Shown piece after piece: positions 51,030 through 63,304 of a DNA stretch of 64,000 nucleotides. The DNA is from an uncultured Sphingomonadaceae bacterium (GTDB taxonomy: Bacteria > Pseudomonadota > Alphaproteobacteria > Sphingomonadales > Sphingomonadaceae): positions 62,001 to 126,000 of the forward strand of contig CANLBM010000012.1 in assembly GCA_947488845.1 (NCBI GenBank). Direction: 5' to 3'. A model generated the notes under the pieces. That model worked only from the letters and a program-made list of their open reading frames with translations, was not told where the DNA came from and did no database searches. The translations under genes were made by a program, and so were the position numbers. Each line of letters opens with the position of its first letter. Position 1 is the first letter of the stretch.

Positions 51030-53588
51030 CTAGAAGCGCACGGTGCCCTGCAGGGTCACCGTCCGCGGGAAGGCACCATAGCCGATATTGTCGCCCGGAA
51101 CCGCGTTTGCCGTTCCGGTTCCCGAGCCGGTGGATGGCGCTGTGCCACCGCCGGTGAAGTAGAATTTGTTGGTCAAATTCTTGCCGATCAGGGCCAGTTG
51201 CCAGCGGTCGTCCGCCGCGCCGATGCGCAGGCCTGCATCGAGAATGGCGTAAGAGGATTGCGTGGTCCCCGGATCGCCAAAGCTCGATGCGATATAGGAG
51301 TCGCTATAGCGCATATCGACATTGGTGCCGAATTTCAGATCGGTCAATATTTCGGTTTCGTAGGAAGCGCCGATGGTACCGGTCCAGTCCGGCGCCGCCG
51401 ATGTGGCGGTCCCGCTGAGATCCTGCGAAGGCACGCCGCCGACAACCAGCGAACAGCCGGCCGCGATCGACTGGCCGCCATAGCAGGGCGCGATAAAGTC
51501 CTCATAGCGCGCTTCATTATAGTTGAGATTGCCGCGCAAGCGCAGGCCGGGGATCGAATAAGGCGCATATTCCAGCTCCAGCTCGACACCCTCGCTGCGG
51601 GCGCTGCCTGCATTATAGGTGATATAGGCAAAGATCGCGCTGTTGAAAAAGTCGACCTGCAGATCGGTATATTTATAATTATAATAGGTCAGGTTCGCCT
51701 GCAGCTGGTTGTCAGCCAGATTGGACTTGATGCCGATCTCATAGCCCTTGCCCTTTTCCGGGTTGAAGGTGAGATCGCCTTCCGGATCGGGGGACAGGGC
51801 CGAGTTGATCGCGCTGTTCGAGAAACCGCCCGATTTATAGGCAACCCGGTAGGCGCCATAGAGCATGATATCGTCGGTCGGCTTCCACCGCAGGGTGAAA
51901 TCGGGAGACCAGTCGTTGAACGTCTGGTCGCCAAAGATCGTGCCGTTCACCGCCGCGCTCGCGGGCAGGAAAAGCCCCTGCAGTCCGGCATTGACATAAG
52001 GCTGGGTGAAGCTGCTTTCCTTGGTTTCGTGGATATAGCGGACACCGCCGGTGGCCTCCACCGTCGGCGTGATCTGCCACATCACCTGACCATAGCCGGA
52101 CAGGGTTTCGCCCTCGGTTTCCGACTGTTTGGAATAGGCAATATAGCGGTTTTGCGCGGAAGCGGTCGAATCTTCCAGATTGGCGAACATCACCGCCTGG
52201 TAAAAGTTGCGCTTGGTCTTCTGGTACAGGGCGCCGACCATCAGGTTTACCGGCGCGTCGAAATCGGTCAGCGCGCGCAGTTCCTGGCTGAAGGCATGAT
52301 AGGTGGCATTTTCCGTTGCCCAGACGCCGGCGCTCAGAAAGTCGCAGTCGCAGGCAAATTTATTGTTGTTCCAGTTATAGTTGGTGATCGAGCTGATCGT
52401 CACATTGTCGAGTGCATATTCAAGCGATCCTGTCGCCGCCCAGCTCTTATAGGTGTTGTACAAACCGCCGTCATCGCGCGCGAACGGATAGTCCTGCGCA
52501 ATGTCGAGCGGGAAATCATTCTGGTGGGTGACGAAGCCGCCGTCGCACGGATAATTGGGCGCATTGGTGGTCTGGCCCGTGGGGCAATTGGTGGCCACAT
52601 AGTTCCAGCCATTGCCGACCGTCCGGTTGTAGCTGCCGGACAGCTTCAGTTTCGCGGTCAGGCGATCATCCGGTTCATATTTCACGGTCACCCGGCCGAT
52701 CAGTTCGCGTTCCTGCGGCTGGTCGGTCGCGGCGGGCGCGGCGGTGTGCGGATTGGTGGCGCCGGTGCCGACGTCGAAGGTCGGGTAATCGATCGTCTGC
52801 TGCTGGTTGGTATAATAGCCACCCCACATGCGGGACCCGCGAATGGCGACCCGCAAGCCGAGACTGTCGTTGATGGGCTGCGAGATAACCGCTTCGGCAA
52901 AGGCGCGCTCGGCGGCAAATTCATAGCCGACCCGGCCGATATATTCCGGGTCATAGCCGGGATCGGCGGTGGTCAGGGAAATCACACCGGCGGTCGCATT
53001 CTTGCCGAAGAACAGCGACTGCGGTCCTTTCAGCACCTCGACCCGCGCGAGATCGAAAAAGCCCTCGTTGATGATCCGGCCCTGGCCGTAATAGACGCTG
53101 TCGACGACGATCGCGACCGACTGTTCGATTCCGATCGATGTGGCCGACGAACCGATGCCGCGCAGGGTCAGTTGCGCACCGGCCCCATTGGAGGCGCGGG
53201 CGATGGTGAAGTTCGGAGTCGCCGCAGCGATTTTCTCGAGGCTCGACAGGTCGCGCTGCTGGATTTCCTCGGCGGTGATCGCCTGCACCGATACCGGAAT
53301 CGACTGGACGGTTTCTTCCCGGCGACGGGCGGTCACGACGATCGCCTGCAGCCCGCCGGACTGTTCCCTGATTTCCGCTTCGGGCGAATCGGCCGAGTCG
53401 ACGGCGGCCTGATTCAATATCGTCGGGGCGAGACTGTTGCCCGACTGCATCGCAACAGAACCGCCAGCTGTCTGGCTGCTGGCGCCCGGCACCGTTGCCT
53501 GTCCGTAAGCTGCTGTCGGCGCTGCCAACATGGCCGCCACAATGGATGTTCCGTAAAGTAAATTTGCACGCAAAGCGGTTTTCGCCAT
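51030..53588 (-). CDS. TonB-dependent receptor (sphingomonad catabolic type)
   Basis: Outer-membrane receptor of 852 aa. Signal peptide LLYGTSIVAAMLAAPTAAYG; TonB-box region LQAIVVTARRREETVQSIPV; plug LTLRGIGSSATSIGIEQSVA and ARVEVLKGPQSLFFGKNATA. The barrel ends GYGAFPRTVTLQGTVRF. ATG 53588 has GAGGAGGGATAACGG before it; the frame is open to 53669. With the SnoaL and Rieske genes it forms a receptor-to-oxygenase operon. Confidence 0.93.
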   Translation of the reverse strand: MAKTALRANLLYGTSIVAAMLAAPTAAYGQATVPGASSQTAGGSVAMQSGNSLAPTILNQAAVDSADSPEAEIREQSGGLQAIVVTARRREETVQSIPVSVQAITAEEIQQRDLSSLEKIAAATPNFTIARASNGAGAQLTLRGIGSSATSIGIEQSVAIVVDSVYYGQGRIINEGFFDLARVEVLKGPQSLFFGKNATAGVISLTTADPGYDPEYIGRVGYEFAAERAFAEAVISQPINDSLGLRVAIRGSRMWGGYYTNQQQTIDYPTFDVGTGATNPHTAAPAATDQPQERELIGRVTVKYEPDDRLTAKLKLSGSYNRTVGNGWNYVATNCPTGQTTNAPNYPCDGGFVTHQNDFPLDIAQDYPFARDDGGLYNTYKSWAATGSLEYALDNVTISSITNYNWNNNKFACDCDFLSAGVWATENATYHAFSQELRALTDFDAPVNLMVGALYQKTKRNFYQAVMFANLEDSTASAQNRYIAYSKQSETEGETLSGYGQVMWQITPTVEATGGVRYIHETKESSFTQPYVNAGLQGLFLPASAAVNGTIFGDQTFNDWSPDFTLRWKPTDDIMLYGAYRVAYKSGGFSNSAINSALSPDPEGDLTFNPEKGKGYEIGIKSNLADNQLQANLTYYNYKYTDLQVDFFNSAIFAYITYNAGSARSEGVELELEYAPYSIPGLRLRGNLNYNEARYEDFIAPCYGGQSIAAGCSLVVGGVPSQDLSGTATSAAPDWTGTIGASYETEILTDLKFGTNVDMRYSDSYIASSFGDPGTTQSSYAILDAGLRIGAADDRWQLALIGKNLTNKFYFTGGGTAPSTGSGTGTANAVPGDNIGYGAFPRTVTLQGTVRF

Positions 53589-53848
53589 TCCGTTATCCCT
53601 CCTCATCTTTTGGTGCGCTTTTGCGCTTGATGGGAAGGTATCGGACTGCAGATTTTTTGCGCCTAGCAAAAATGCCCTAACAAAATAAGCAGCGAGTAAG
53701 GCCGGCGGAAAAACTGCGCCTGTTTACTTGGCATGGCAAAGGTCGGGGGCGGCCAACCGACAATAGAAGCAATACGCCTTGCTTGTGCGGGGCTTTTGGA
53801 TGGCAAGATGGTGGGCGGCTTCAGGTGAGTGGTTGTCAGGAAATGGGT
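53589..53848. promoter_or_regulatory. Upstream region of the receptor operon
   Basis: 260 bp without a gene between the receptor start and the insertion sequence. It should carry the promoter of the minus-strand receptor-SnoaL-Rieske operon. I saw no convincing palindrome or -35/-10 pair. Confidence 0.3.
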
Positions 53849-55366
53849 CGATTCTGTTGAAAAACTCGACTGATGTGCGGTTTGATATTGCGTCTGGAAG
53901 CGAGACGAGTGCGATTTGATCTTCTGATCAGGCTGGCATCGGGATTGTTTTGGCTAGTTTGCGAAGGTTCTGGGCGGTGGCGGCTAGGAGGAACTCGTCT
54001 TTTGCGCCATTTGGTCCCCGCAGGCGCAATCGGTCCAGCTTTAATATTCGCTTGAGATGCGCGAACAGCATTTCCACCTTCTTCCGCTGCCTTCGCGAGG
54101 TGACATAGGCATCGCTAGTGACGATGTCGCGAGCCGTGTCGCGGGCGCTTTCATGGATGGAACGCATGATCCGGCGGGCTGGAGTATTGGGGCAACATTG
54201 CGGTTTGAGCGCGTAGGTATCACAGTCTGCCTTGCGTGCGCGGTATCGCCTGAAGCCATCCTTATCGATGCCGGGTCGCGTTTTGGTATAGTTGCGATTA
54301 TATTGTCGCAGCCGTTTTCCGCCGGGGCACAGATAGCTGTCCTCGTCCTTGTCGTAGCTGAAGTTCGCGCGTTCGAAGGTGCCGTCCTGCCGGGCGGAAT
54401 GGTCGAACACTGGAACATGCGGCGCGATGCCCCTCTCGACCAGCCAGGCAAGATTGTATGCTGATCCATAGCCGGTGTCGCCAGCGAGACGCCGGGGTAA
54501 AATACCGAACCGCTCCTCAGTCCGGTCGATCATCCGCCGTTGCGCTGTGACTTCCGCTTGACGGATTGATGCGGTCGCCTCCACGTCCATGATCACCGAA
54601 TGATCGAGATCGATCAGATAGTTGGTACTGTAGGCGAAGAAGGCCCGTTCGTGCGACGCGGCGGTCCAGCGCGCCGCAGGGTCAGCCACGGCCAACTGCT
54701 TGGGTACAACCGGTGTAGCGCTCCCGAAGGCCGCATCGTCGAGCACCGCCAGATATTCGCGTATGGCATGGCTGGTGACTTCGCTCGGTAAATGTTCATG
54801 GCGACCCACAGCATGCTGCCGGTTCACATCGGCCCGGATAAGACTGGCATCGACTGCAAAGCCTTCGCCGCCGACCAGTCCTTCCGCCATGCACCGTGCG
54901 ACCGTCGTCTCGAACAATTTGCGCAGCAGGTCGCTGTCGCGGAACCGGCCATGGCGGTTCTTCGAAAAGGTCGAGTGATCGGGAACCGCACCCTCCAGAC
55001 CCAAGCATGGCAAAACCAGCGATAGGCAAGGTTGAGATGCACTTCATCGCACAGCCGCCGCTCGGAACGGATGCCCATGCAATAACCGATGATCAGCATC
55101 CGGATCATTAGTTCCGGATCAACCGACGGACGGCCTGTCTCACTATAAAAGCTGCGCAGATGTTCGCGGATGTCCGACAGATCGACGAACCGGTCGATTG
55201 AACGCAGCAAATTATCCGCTGGCACATGGCGCTCCAGGTTGAAGCTGTAGAACATCGCTTCCTGCGCTACCGTTCGCTCACCCATCATCGCCCAATCTCC
55301 GCGTCTTTGCGACGATTGAATCAGACAATCAGCGCTGCTGCAAGAGATAGTTTTTCAACACAATCG
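53849..55366 (-). mobile_element. IS1182-family insertion sequence, 1518 bp, probably inactive
   Basis: The ends are imperfect inverted repeats with 17 of 18 matches: CGATTCTGTTGAAAAACT at 53849-53866 and the complement of CGATTGTGTTGAAAAACT at 55349-55366. The bases GGT occur on both sides (53846-53848 and 55367-55369) and may be part of a target duplication. It carries one transposase gene broken by a frameshift. Confidence 0.85.
53928..55288 (-). pseudogene. IS1182 family transposase with a 2-bp frameshift
   Basis: The N-terminal part starts MMGERTVAQEAMFYSFNLER and ends in frame at AYRWFC near 55010 (DUF772-type domain). The C-terminal part continues in another frame with LGLEGAVPDHSTFSKNRHGR, VDASLIRADVNRQH, DTGYGSAYNLAWLVERG and the DDE-region tail LFAHLKRILKLDRLRLRGPN. 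Removing AT at 55007-55008 restores WFC-R-LGLEG. The gene would then give a transposase of normal size for the family. Confidence 0.88.
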
Positions 55367-55421
55367 GGTGGATTACTGACATACCGCTTACGGAACTAGG
55401 GCAGCTTAATCGGATAGTTCG

Positions 55422-55853
55422 TCAAACTGCTCTTTCGGCAGCAGTGCGTTGCACATCTTCAAGAATTTGGATGGCCCGACGCCCCATCGATTCCGGAACA
55501 AACACATGATCGTGGTGGTAGGCCGAGATAATATTGCAGGGAATGCCTTCTTCAGCGAGCGCAGTAGCGACGACCGCGGTGAGACCGACGCCATCAAGAG
55601 CAGAAAACACTTCCAACACGATTCTGCACATAGGTGTCGATAAATCGAAACCGCACTTGGATGCTTCTGCTTCGCTCAGAACAAGGGAAGTTCCTTCATC
55701 TTCCCGAAAGGTCGCTAAGCTGCCAGATGCCGCTGCAGTTATGATTTCAGCGTCATCCGTCGAACAGAAAAAATAGGAACCATCCCTTAGAACCGGCGTC
55801 ATTCCTGCAAGCATGGCTTGCTGCTCGCGAACCAAATTTTTATCCTGCGTCAT
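55422..55853 (-). CDS. ACT-domain protein
   Basis: 143 aa with two ACT-like units. The first contains MTPVLRDGSYFFCSTDDAEI and the second MCRIVLEVFSALDGVGLTAV, then ALAEEGIPCNIISAYHHDHV and FVPESMGRRAIQILEDVQRT. This is the ACT_7/DUF2241-type amino-acid sensor family. ATG 55853 is preferred over 55868. It lies between the IS and the lig cluster and is transcribed on the minus strand. An inverted repeat at 55934-55967 lies upstream. The ligand is unknown. Confidence 0.82.
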   Translation of the reverse strand: MTQDKNLVREQQAMLAGMTPVLRDGSYFFCSTDDAEIITAAASGSLATFREDEGTSLVLSEAEASKCGFDLSTPMCRIVLEVFSALDGVGLTAVVATALAEEGIPCNIISAYHHDHVFVPESMGRRAIQILEDVQRTAAERAV

Positions 55854-55933
55854 TTTTGACCTTAGCATATAGGGATAGACAAATGTGTCCCGGCATAACG
55901 GATCAGACTCGCGCAGCTAATTCGACAATGTAG

Positions 55934-55967
55934 GCGACAATATAAACTACATCCGTGATATTGTCGC
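55934..55967. promoter_or_regulatory. Inverted repeat upstream of the ACT-domain gene
   Basis: Perfect 10-bp arms GCGACAATAT and ATATTGTCGC separated by 14 bp. A further CGACAAT lies at 55923-55929. The position, 80-115 bp upstream of the ACT gene and after ligI, fits an operator better than a terminator, because no U tract follows. Confidence 0.45.
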
Positions 55968-56107
55968 TTTAATGAGCGGGCAAGACCCTGTCCGTGCAAC
56001 AACTGCCAACGGGAACTGCGCCGGCAACCTCCAATGGCCGCAACTGGGCCGTTTGCAGCACGGCTGCTTTTATTTTCCAACTAATCAATCCCGATCCCCG
56101 AAACTGG

Positions 56108-58027
<1,920 letters not shown>

Positions 58028-58035
<8 letters not shown>

Positions 58036-58702
58036 ATTTCAAGCCTTCTTTCTCCAGTCGTTCGCGCATCTTGTACATGTCGAGGCCCAGTTCGCCACCG
58101 GCGAGGCGTTGGCGCTTCTCTTCCTCATTGGCTTCGCGCGTACGGGCTTTTTCGAGAACTTTGGCGGCCCGTTCACGCGGGACGACGCACACTCCGTCAT
58201 CGTCTGCGATGACGACATCGCTGGGATTTACCACCGCACCGGCACAGACGATCGGGATGTTCACCGACCCGAGTGTATTCTTGACAGTTCCCTGTGCGAA
58301 CACCGCTTTGGACCAGACCGGGAAATTCATCTCTGTCAGGTCGCGGATGTCGCGGACACCTGCGTTGATGATCAATCCGCGGCAGCCATGTGCCTGCGCC
58401 GATGTCGCGAGCAAATCACCGAAATAGCCATCTTCGCAGGGACTGGTCGGTTCGAGCACCAGAATATCGCCTTCTTTCAATTGCTCGATCGCGACATGTA
58501 CCATCCAGTTGTCCCCCGGCGCGGCAGAAATTGTGACGGCATTGCCGGCGATGCGTGCGCCTGTGTAAATTGGCCGGATATGGCTCGCCATCAGGCCGGT
58601 TCGTCCCTGGGCTTCGTGCACGGTGGCGACGCCGCATTTGCCGAGCCCGTCGACCAGGGTCAGGTCGGTACGGTCGATATTCTGGACAACGATATTCGTC
58701 AT
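58028..58702 (-). CDS. ligK: 4-carboxy-4-hydroxy-2-oxoadipate aldolase / oxaloacetate decarboxylase
   Basis: Metal-dependent aldolase that splits 4-carboxy-4-hydroxy-2-oxoadipate into pyruvate and oxaloacetate, the last step of the 4,5-cleavage pathway. It is 224 aa. RraA-type fold with [20 protein letters not shown], the substrate loop [20 protein letters not shown] and the catalytic Arg-Asp in [17 protein letters not shown]. It is first in the ligK-ligU-ligI operon, divergent from the LysR gene. Confidence 0.93.
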
Positions 58703-58802
58703 GGGCAGGCTCCTTGTTGTGGCTGAAGTTTACGAAGGTTGCGCGCAGACATGCAAGTCGGAACTATGCAACAGACATAATTATATGTTAATTCTATAGC
58801 TA
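58703..58802. promoter_or_regulatory. Divergent promoter region, ligK operon / LysR gene
   Basis: 100 bp, AT-rich near the LysR start: ACATAATTATATGTTAATTC at about 58773-58792. It contains the dyad ACATAATTATATGT, with T-N11-A style symmetry expected for LysR regulators. It probably holds promoters for both directions and the LysR operator. Confidence 0.55.
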
Positions 58803-59951
58803 ATGGATATTTGGGATTTTAACCTGCGCCATCTGCGCGCTGCAGCCACAATCGGACATTTGGGGACCATTTCCGCGGCAGCGCAGGCCATCCATATCAG
58901 TCAACCCGCGATCACGCAGGGAATAGCAAAGCTCGAAACGCAGCTGGCGCAACCCCTGTTCGAGCGGAGAACCGACGGGATGGTCGCAACCGAGGCCGGA
59001 CGGCTGTTTTTCCCGCGTATCGAAACCGCGCTGAACCAGATTGCATCTCCGCGGGTCACCATGACGCAGATTCGCGCAATGATCGCACTCGCCAGTGCCG
59101 GGAGCTACTCCGGAGCTTCGGCGGTCACCGGGCTGGCGCAGCCATCGCTGCACCGGGCGGTTGGCGATCTTTCTGTGGCGCTTAAGAAATCGCTGGTCGA
59201 ACGTCGCGGCAAGGGTGTCGCGCTGACCGAGCAGGGCAGGCGCACCGTGCGCCGCTTCCGTCTGGCGCGGTCCGAACTCGAGGCAGGCCTCAGCGAAATG
59301 ACCGCTCTGCTCGGGCGCGAGACCGGACGGATCACCATTGGTGCCATGCCCTTGTCGCGGGCGCGTATCTTGCCGGCGGCGGTTGCCGCTTTTCACCGCG
59401 ACCATGCCGATGTTGCGATTAACATTGTCGAAGGCGCATTCCATGAATTGATCGAACCCCTGCGCGACGGAGACATTGATCTGATGATCGGAGCCTTGCG
59501 CGATCCAACACCCGGGCCGGACATCACCCAACAGGCTTTGTTTGAAGATCGTCCGGTCGTGATTGGCCGCAAAAATCATCCGGCATCGAAAGGCGAACCT
59601 TCGCTGGAAATGCTTTCGCAATATCCATGGACCATTCCGGCATCAGGTACGCCATTGCGCGATGGCTGGGCAAAGATGTTTGATGAGCGTTCGATCCCGC
59701 TGCCGGAAGTACCTATCGAATGCGGTTCGGTTATCACCATTCGGCAGATATTGATCAAAAGTGATTTTCTGACACTTTTGTCTCCGGATCAGGTGGCAGT
59801 GGAACTGGAAGCAGGATGGCTTACCCAAATTGCCGAAATTCCCAAAGATTTTATCCGGAATATTGGGATGACGAAGCGCACCGAATGGCGACCAACAGCT
59901 ACGCAAGCCAAGTTTATCACAATATTAGAAACCATATCCAAATCGGATTGA
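58803..59951 (+). CDS. LysR family regulator with two HTH domains (lig cluster)
   Basis: 382 aa, about 80 longer than usual. The first HTH is FNLRHLRAAATIGHLGTISA, then AAQAIHISQPAITQGIAKLE. A second HTH-like unit at about 75-140 reads QIRAMIALASAGSYSGASAV, then TGLAQPSLHRAVGDLSVALK, and ends with the LysR phrase GVALTEQGRRTVRRFRL. The C-terminal inducer domain begins GRITIGAMPLSRARILPAAV. It is divergent from ligK and upstream of the ligJ-ligC operon, so it is probably the activator of both. Confidence 0.9.
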   Translation: MDIWDFNLRHLRAAATIGHLGTISAAAQAIHISQPAITQGIAKLETQLAQPLFERRTDGMVATEAGRLFFPRIETALNQIASPRVTMTQIRAMIALASAGSYSGASAVTGLAQPSLHRAVGDLSVALKKSLVERRGKGVALTEQGRRTVRRFRLARSELEAGLSEMTALLGRETGRITIGAMPLSRARILPAAVAAFHRDHADVAINIVEGAFHELIEPLRDGDIDLMIGALRDPTPGPDITQQALFEDRPVVIGRKNHPASKGEPSLEMLSQYPWTIPASGTPLRDGWAKMFDERSIPLPEVPIECGSVITIRQILIKSDFLTLLSPDQVAVELEAGWLTQIAEIPKDFIRNIGMTKRTEWRPTATQAKFITILETISKSD

Positions 59952-60023
59952 ATTTCTAAAAACTTATAGCAGGTTCAAGCTTCCAATTGGCGTGAATGCA
60001 ATACTCAGGATAGCCTGCGAGCT

Positions 60024-60845
60024 ATGGATCATTTGATCACTCTTATCGGCTATGGCGAAGCGGGACGGATATTTGCGCGGGCCGCGGGCTGGCAATCGAG
60101 GGCGCAGGCGTTTGACGTGAAGAATTTGCGCGAGCCTTATGCCGAAGATCAAATTTGCGGCTGTCCATCGCTGGCTACAGCTCTACGCGGTAGCAAGCAG
60201 GTGATCAGCGTTGTCACCGCGGATCAGGCGCTTAATGTGGCCAAGGATACGGCAGCGACCATCACGCCGGGGGCGTTATTTTATGATATGAATTCGGTCG
60301 CGCCGGATACCAAAAGGGCCGCTGCCGAAATCATCAATACGGCAGGCGGGCGCTACGTCGATGTTGCGATCATGTCACCTGTTAATCCCGCGAAAACCGG
60401 CGTTCCGCTGTTGCTTTCTGGTCCGCATTCCGACGAAGGGATTAAGGCGCTTTTAGAGCTCGGGTTCACAAATATCCGGATCGTCGGCGATGACGTCGGC
60501 CGCGCCTCGACCATCAAAATGCTGCGCTCCGTCATGTACAAAGGCGTGGAAGCGCTGACCGCCGAATGCCTGATTGCCTGCGAACAAGCCGGCGTGACTG
60601 ATGAGGTTCTGGACAGCTTTAACAATGACTGGTCCGCTCAAGCGGATTACCGAATTGACCGGATGCTGATTCACGGCACCCGGCGATCTGCAGAAATGGC
60701 GGAAGCGGTCAAAACACTCGAAGCTCTGGGCGTCGCGCCATTGCTGACGCGCGGAACCGTCGCGAGGCAGGCAGCGCTTGGCGCACTTAATCTCGATCCC
60801 CCTCCACAAGGGCTGGATGCGAAACTGAAGGCGATTGCCAAATGA
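60024..60845 (+). CDS. NAD(P)-binding dehydrogenase with DUF1932 domain
   Basis: 273 aa. The N-terminal Rossmann domain has LITLIGYGEAGRIFARAAGW (G-x-G-x-x-G) and FYDMNSVAPDTKRAAAEII (6-phosphogluconate/3-hydroxyisobutyrate dehydrogenase type). The C-terminal DUF1932 helix bundle includes TIKMLRSVMYKGVEALTAEC with a Lys at the usual catalytic place. Its stop overlaps the ligJ start by four bases (60842-60845). Its role in this pathway is not established; it may reduce or oxidise a lig intermediate. Confidence 0.88.
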   Translation: MDHLITLIGYGEAGRIFARAAGWQSRAQAFDVKNLREPYAEDQICGCPSLATALRGSKQVISVVTADQALNVAKDTAATITPGALFYDMNSVAPDTKRAAAEIINTAGGRYVDVAIMSPVNPAKTGVPLLLSGPHSDEGIKALLELGFTNIRIVGDDVGRASTIKMLRSVMYKGVEALTAECLIACEQAGVTDEVLDSFNNDWSAQADYRIDRMLIHGTRRSAEMAEAVKTLEALGVAPLLTRGTVARQAALGALNLDPPPQGLDAKLKAIAK

Positions 60846-61864
60846 CCATGATTATTGATTGCCACGGCCATTATACCGTTCTGCCCAGAGCCCATGACGA
60901 ATGGCGCGAGGCGCAAACGGCAGCCTTCAACGCCAGTGAAGAGGCTCCCCCCTATCCCGATATTTCCGATGATGAGATTCGAGAAACGATCGAATCGAAC
61001 CAGCTACGGCTGCTCAAGGAACGTGGCGCGGACATGACGATATTCTCTCCCCGCGCCTCTGCCATGGCTCCGCATGTAGGTGACCAGACGGTCGCGGTAA
61101 AATGGGCGCAGGTCTGCAATGACCTGATCGGAAGAGTGGTCGGACTTTATCCCGAAACCTTTGCTGGCGTTTGCATGCTGCCACAATCCCCTGAAGCCGA
61201 CATGACTTCAAGTATCGCGGAACTAGAACGCTGCGTCGACATGGGCTTTATCGGCTGTAATCTGAACCCCGACCCCGGTGGGGGCAAGTTCGAGCATCCG
61301 CCCCTGACCGACAAATTCTGGTACCCGTTCTACGAAAAGATGGTTGAACTGGACGTCCCGGCAATGATCCATGTCTCGGGCAGTTGTAATCCGTCCATGC
61401 ATGCGACGGGCGCTTATTATATCGCCGCCGATACCATTGCGTTCATGCAGTTGATCCAGGGTGATCTGTTCAGGGATTTTCCGACATTGCGATTGATCAT
61501 TCCCCATGGCGGCGGCGCCGTACCCTATCACTGGGGGCGATATCGCGGACTCGCGGATATGTTGAAGCAACCTGATCTGGCGACGCATGTGATGAACAAT
61601 GTGTTCTTCGATACCTGTGTATACCACCAACCCGGAATCAACCTGCTCGCCGATGTGATCGAGAACAAGAATATCCTGTTCGGATCCGAAATGGTCGGTG
61701 CAGTACGCGGCATTGATCCGCAAACCGGCCATTATTTTGATGATACCAAACGATATGTGGAGGCCATCGAGCTAAGCGATACCGAGCGCCATGCGATATT
61801 CGAAGGCAATGCGCGCCGTGTCTATCCCCGATTGGATGCGCAACTGGCAGCGAAAGGACGCTAA
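60842..61864 (+). CDS. ligJ: 4-oxalomesaconate hydratase
   Basis: Hydrates 4-oxalomesaconate to 4-carboxy-4-hydroxy-2-oxoadipate. It is 340 aa, as in Sphingobium LigJ. Amidohydrolase-type features are MIIDCHGHYTVLPRAHDEW (H-x-H), GCNLNPDPGGGKFEHPPLTD, RLIIPHGGGAVPYHWGRYRG and NILFGSEMVGAVRGIDP. It overlaps the DUF1932 gene and ends 3 bp before ligC. In Sphingobium SYK-6 the ring-cleavage genes ligAB lie between ligJ and ligC; here they are absent. Confidence 0.93.
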   Translation: MTMIIDCHGHYTVLPRAHDEWREAQTAAFNASEEAPPYPDISDDEIRETIESNQLRLLKERGADMTIFSPRASAMAPHVGDQTVAVKWAQVCNDLIGRVVGLYPETFAGVCMLPQSPEADMTSSIAELERCVDMGFIGCNLNPDPGGGKFEHPPLTDKFWYPFYEKMVELDVPAMIHVSGSCNPSMHATGAYYIAADTIAFMQLIQGDLFRDFPTLRLIIPHGGGAVPYHWGRYRGLADMLKQPDLATHVMNNVFFDTCVYHQPGINLLADVIENKNILFGSEMVGAVRGIDPQTGHYFDDTKRYVEAIELSDTERHAIFEGNARRVYPRLDAQLAAKGR

Positions 61865-61867
61865 ACT

Positions 61868-62967
<1,100 letters not shown>

Positions 62968-63035
62968 CAATGTGCCTAGATAATCTCTCTTTGTCCCCCA
63001 TCATAACAGAAAAGCAAAAACGCGGAAAATATAAA

Positions 63036-63296
63036 ATGGACGATCTATCTTGGTTGGATGAATCTCGATTTCATCGCTTGTTGTTTCAGTCGGTGACGGT
63101 CAAACGTGCATGGAAAGTTGCGCTGGTCGTTGGAACGATTTTAATCGCCATTAACCAGGGGGACCTGCTGCTAGCTGGAGGCCTTCCGCCCATCTGGAAA
63201 ATCGTACTGACATATATGGTGCCCTATAGCGTTAGCAGCTTTTCGACAGCCGCATTACTTTCCGACCTAGCAAAGCACAAAGTAACGGTGCGTTAG
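63036..63296 (+). CDS. NrtS-like small membrane protein (putative nitrate/nitrite transporter family)
   Basis: 86 aa from ATG 63036 (MDDLSWLDESRFHRLLFQSV). Two transmembrane helices: RAWKVALVVGTILIAINQGD and PIWKIVLTYMVPYSVSSFST. The pattern K-V-A-L-V-V-G-T-I-L plus L-T-Y-x-V-P-Y-x-V-S-x-x-S fits the NrtS family. It begins 68 bp after the pobA stump, in AT-rich DNA, with no link to the lig pathway. It may mark the edge of a rearrangement. Confidence 0.65.
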   Translation: MDDLSWLDESRFHRLLFQSVTVKRAWKVALVVGTILIAINQGDLLLAGGLPPIWKIVLTYMVPYSVSSFSTAALLSDLAKHKVTVR

Positions 63297-63304
63297 CGTC
63301 AGGA

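Noticed and set aside
50862..53561. 899-codon open frame on the plus strand
   Set aside because: Antisense to a complete TonB receptor gene with signal peptide, plug and C-terminal Phe. It has no family features.
54990..55020. Programmed frameshifting in the IS transposase
   Set aside because: IS1182 transposases are normally a single frame, no slippery heptamer is obvious, and removing two bases (AT) gives a clean Arg codon at the expected place.
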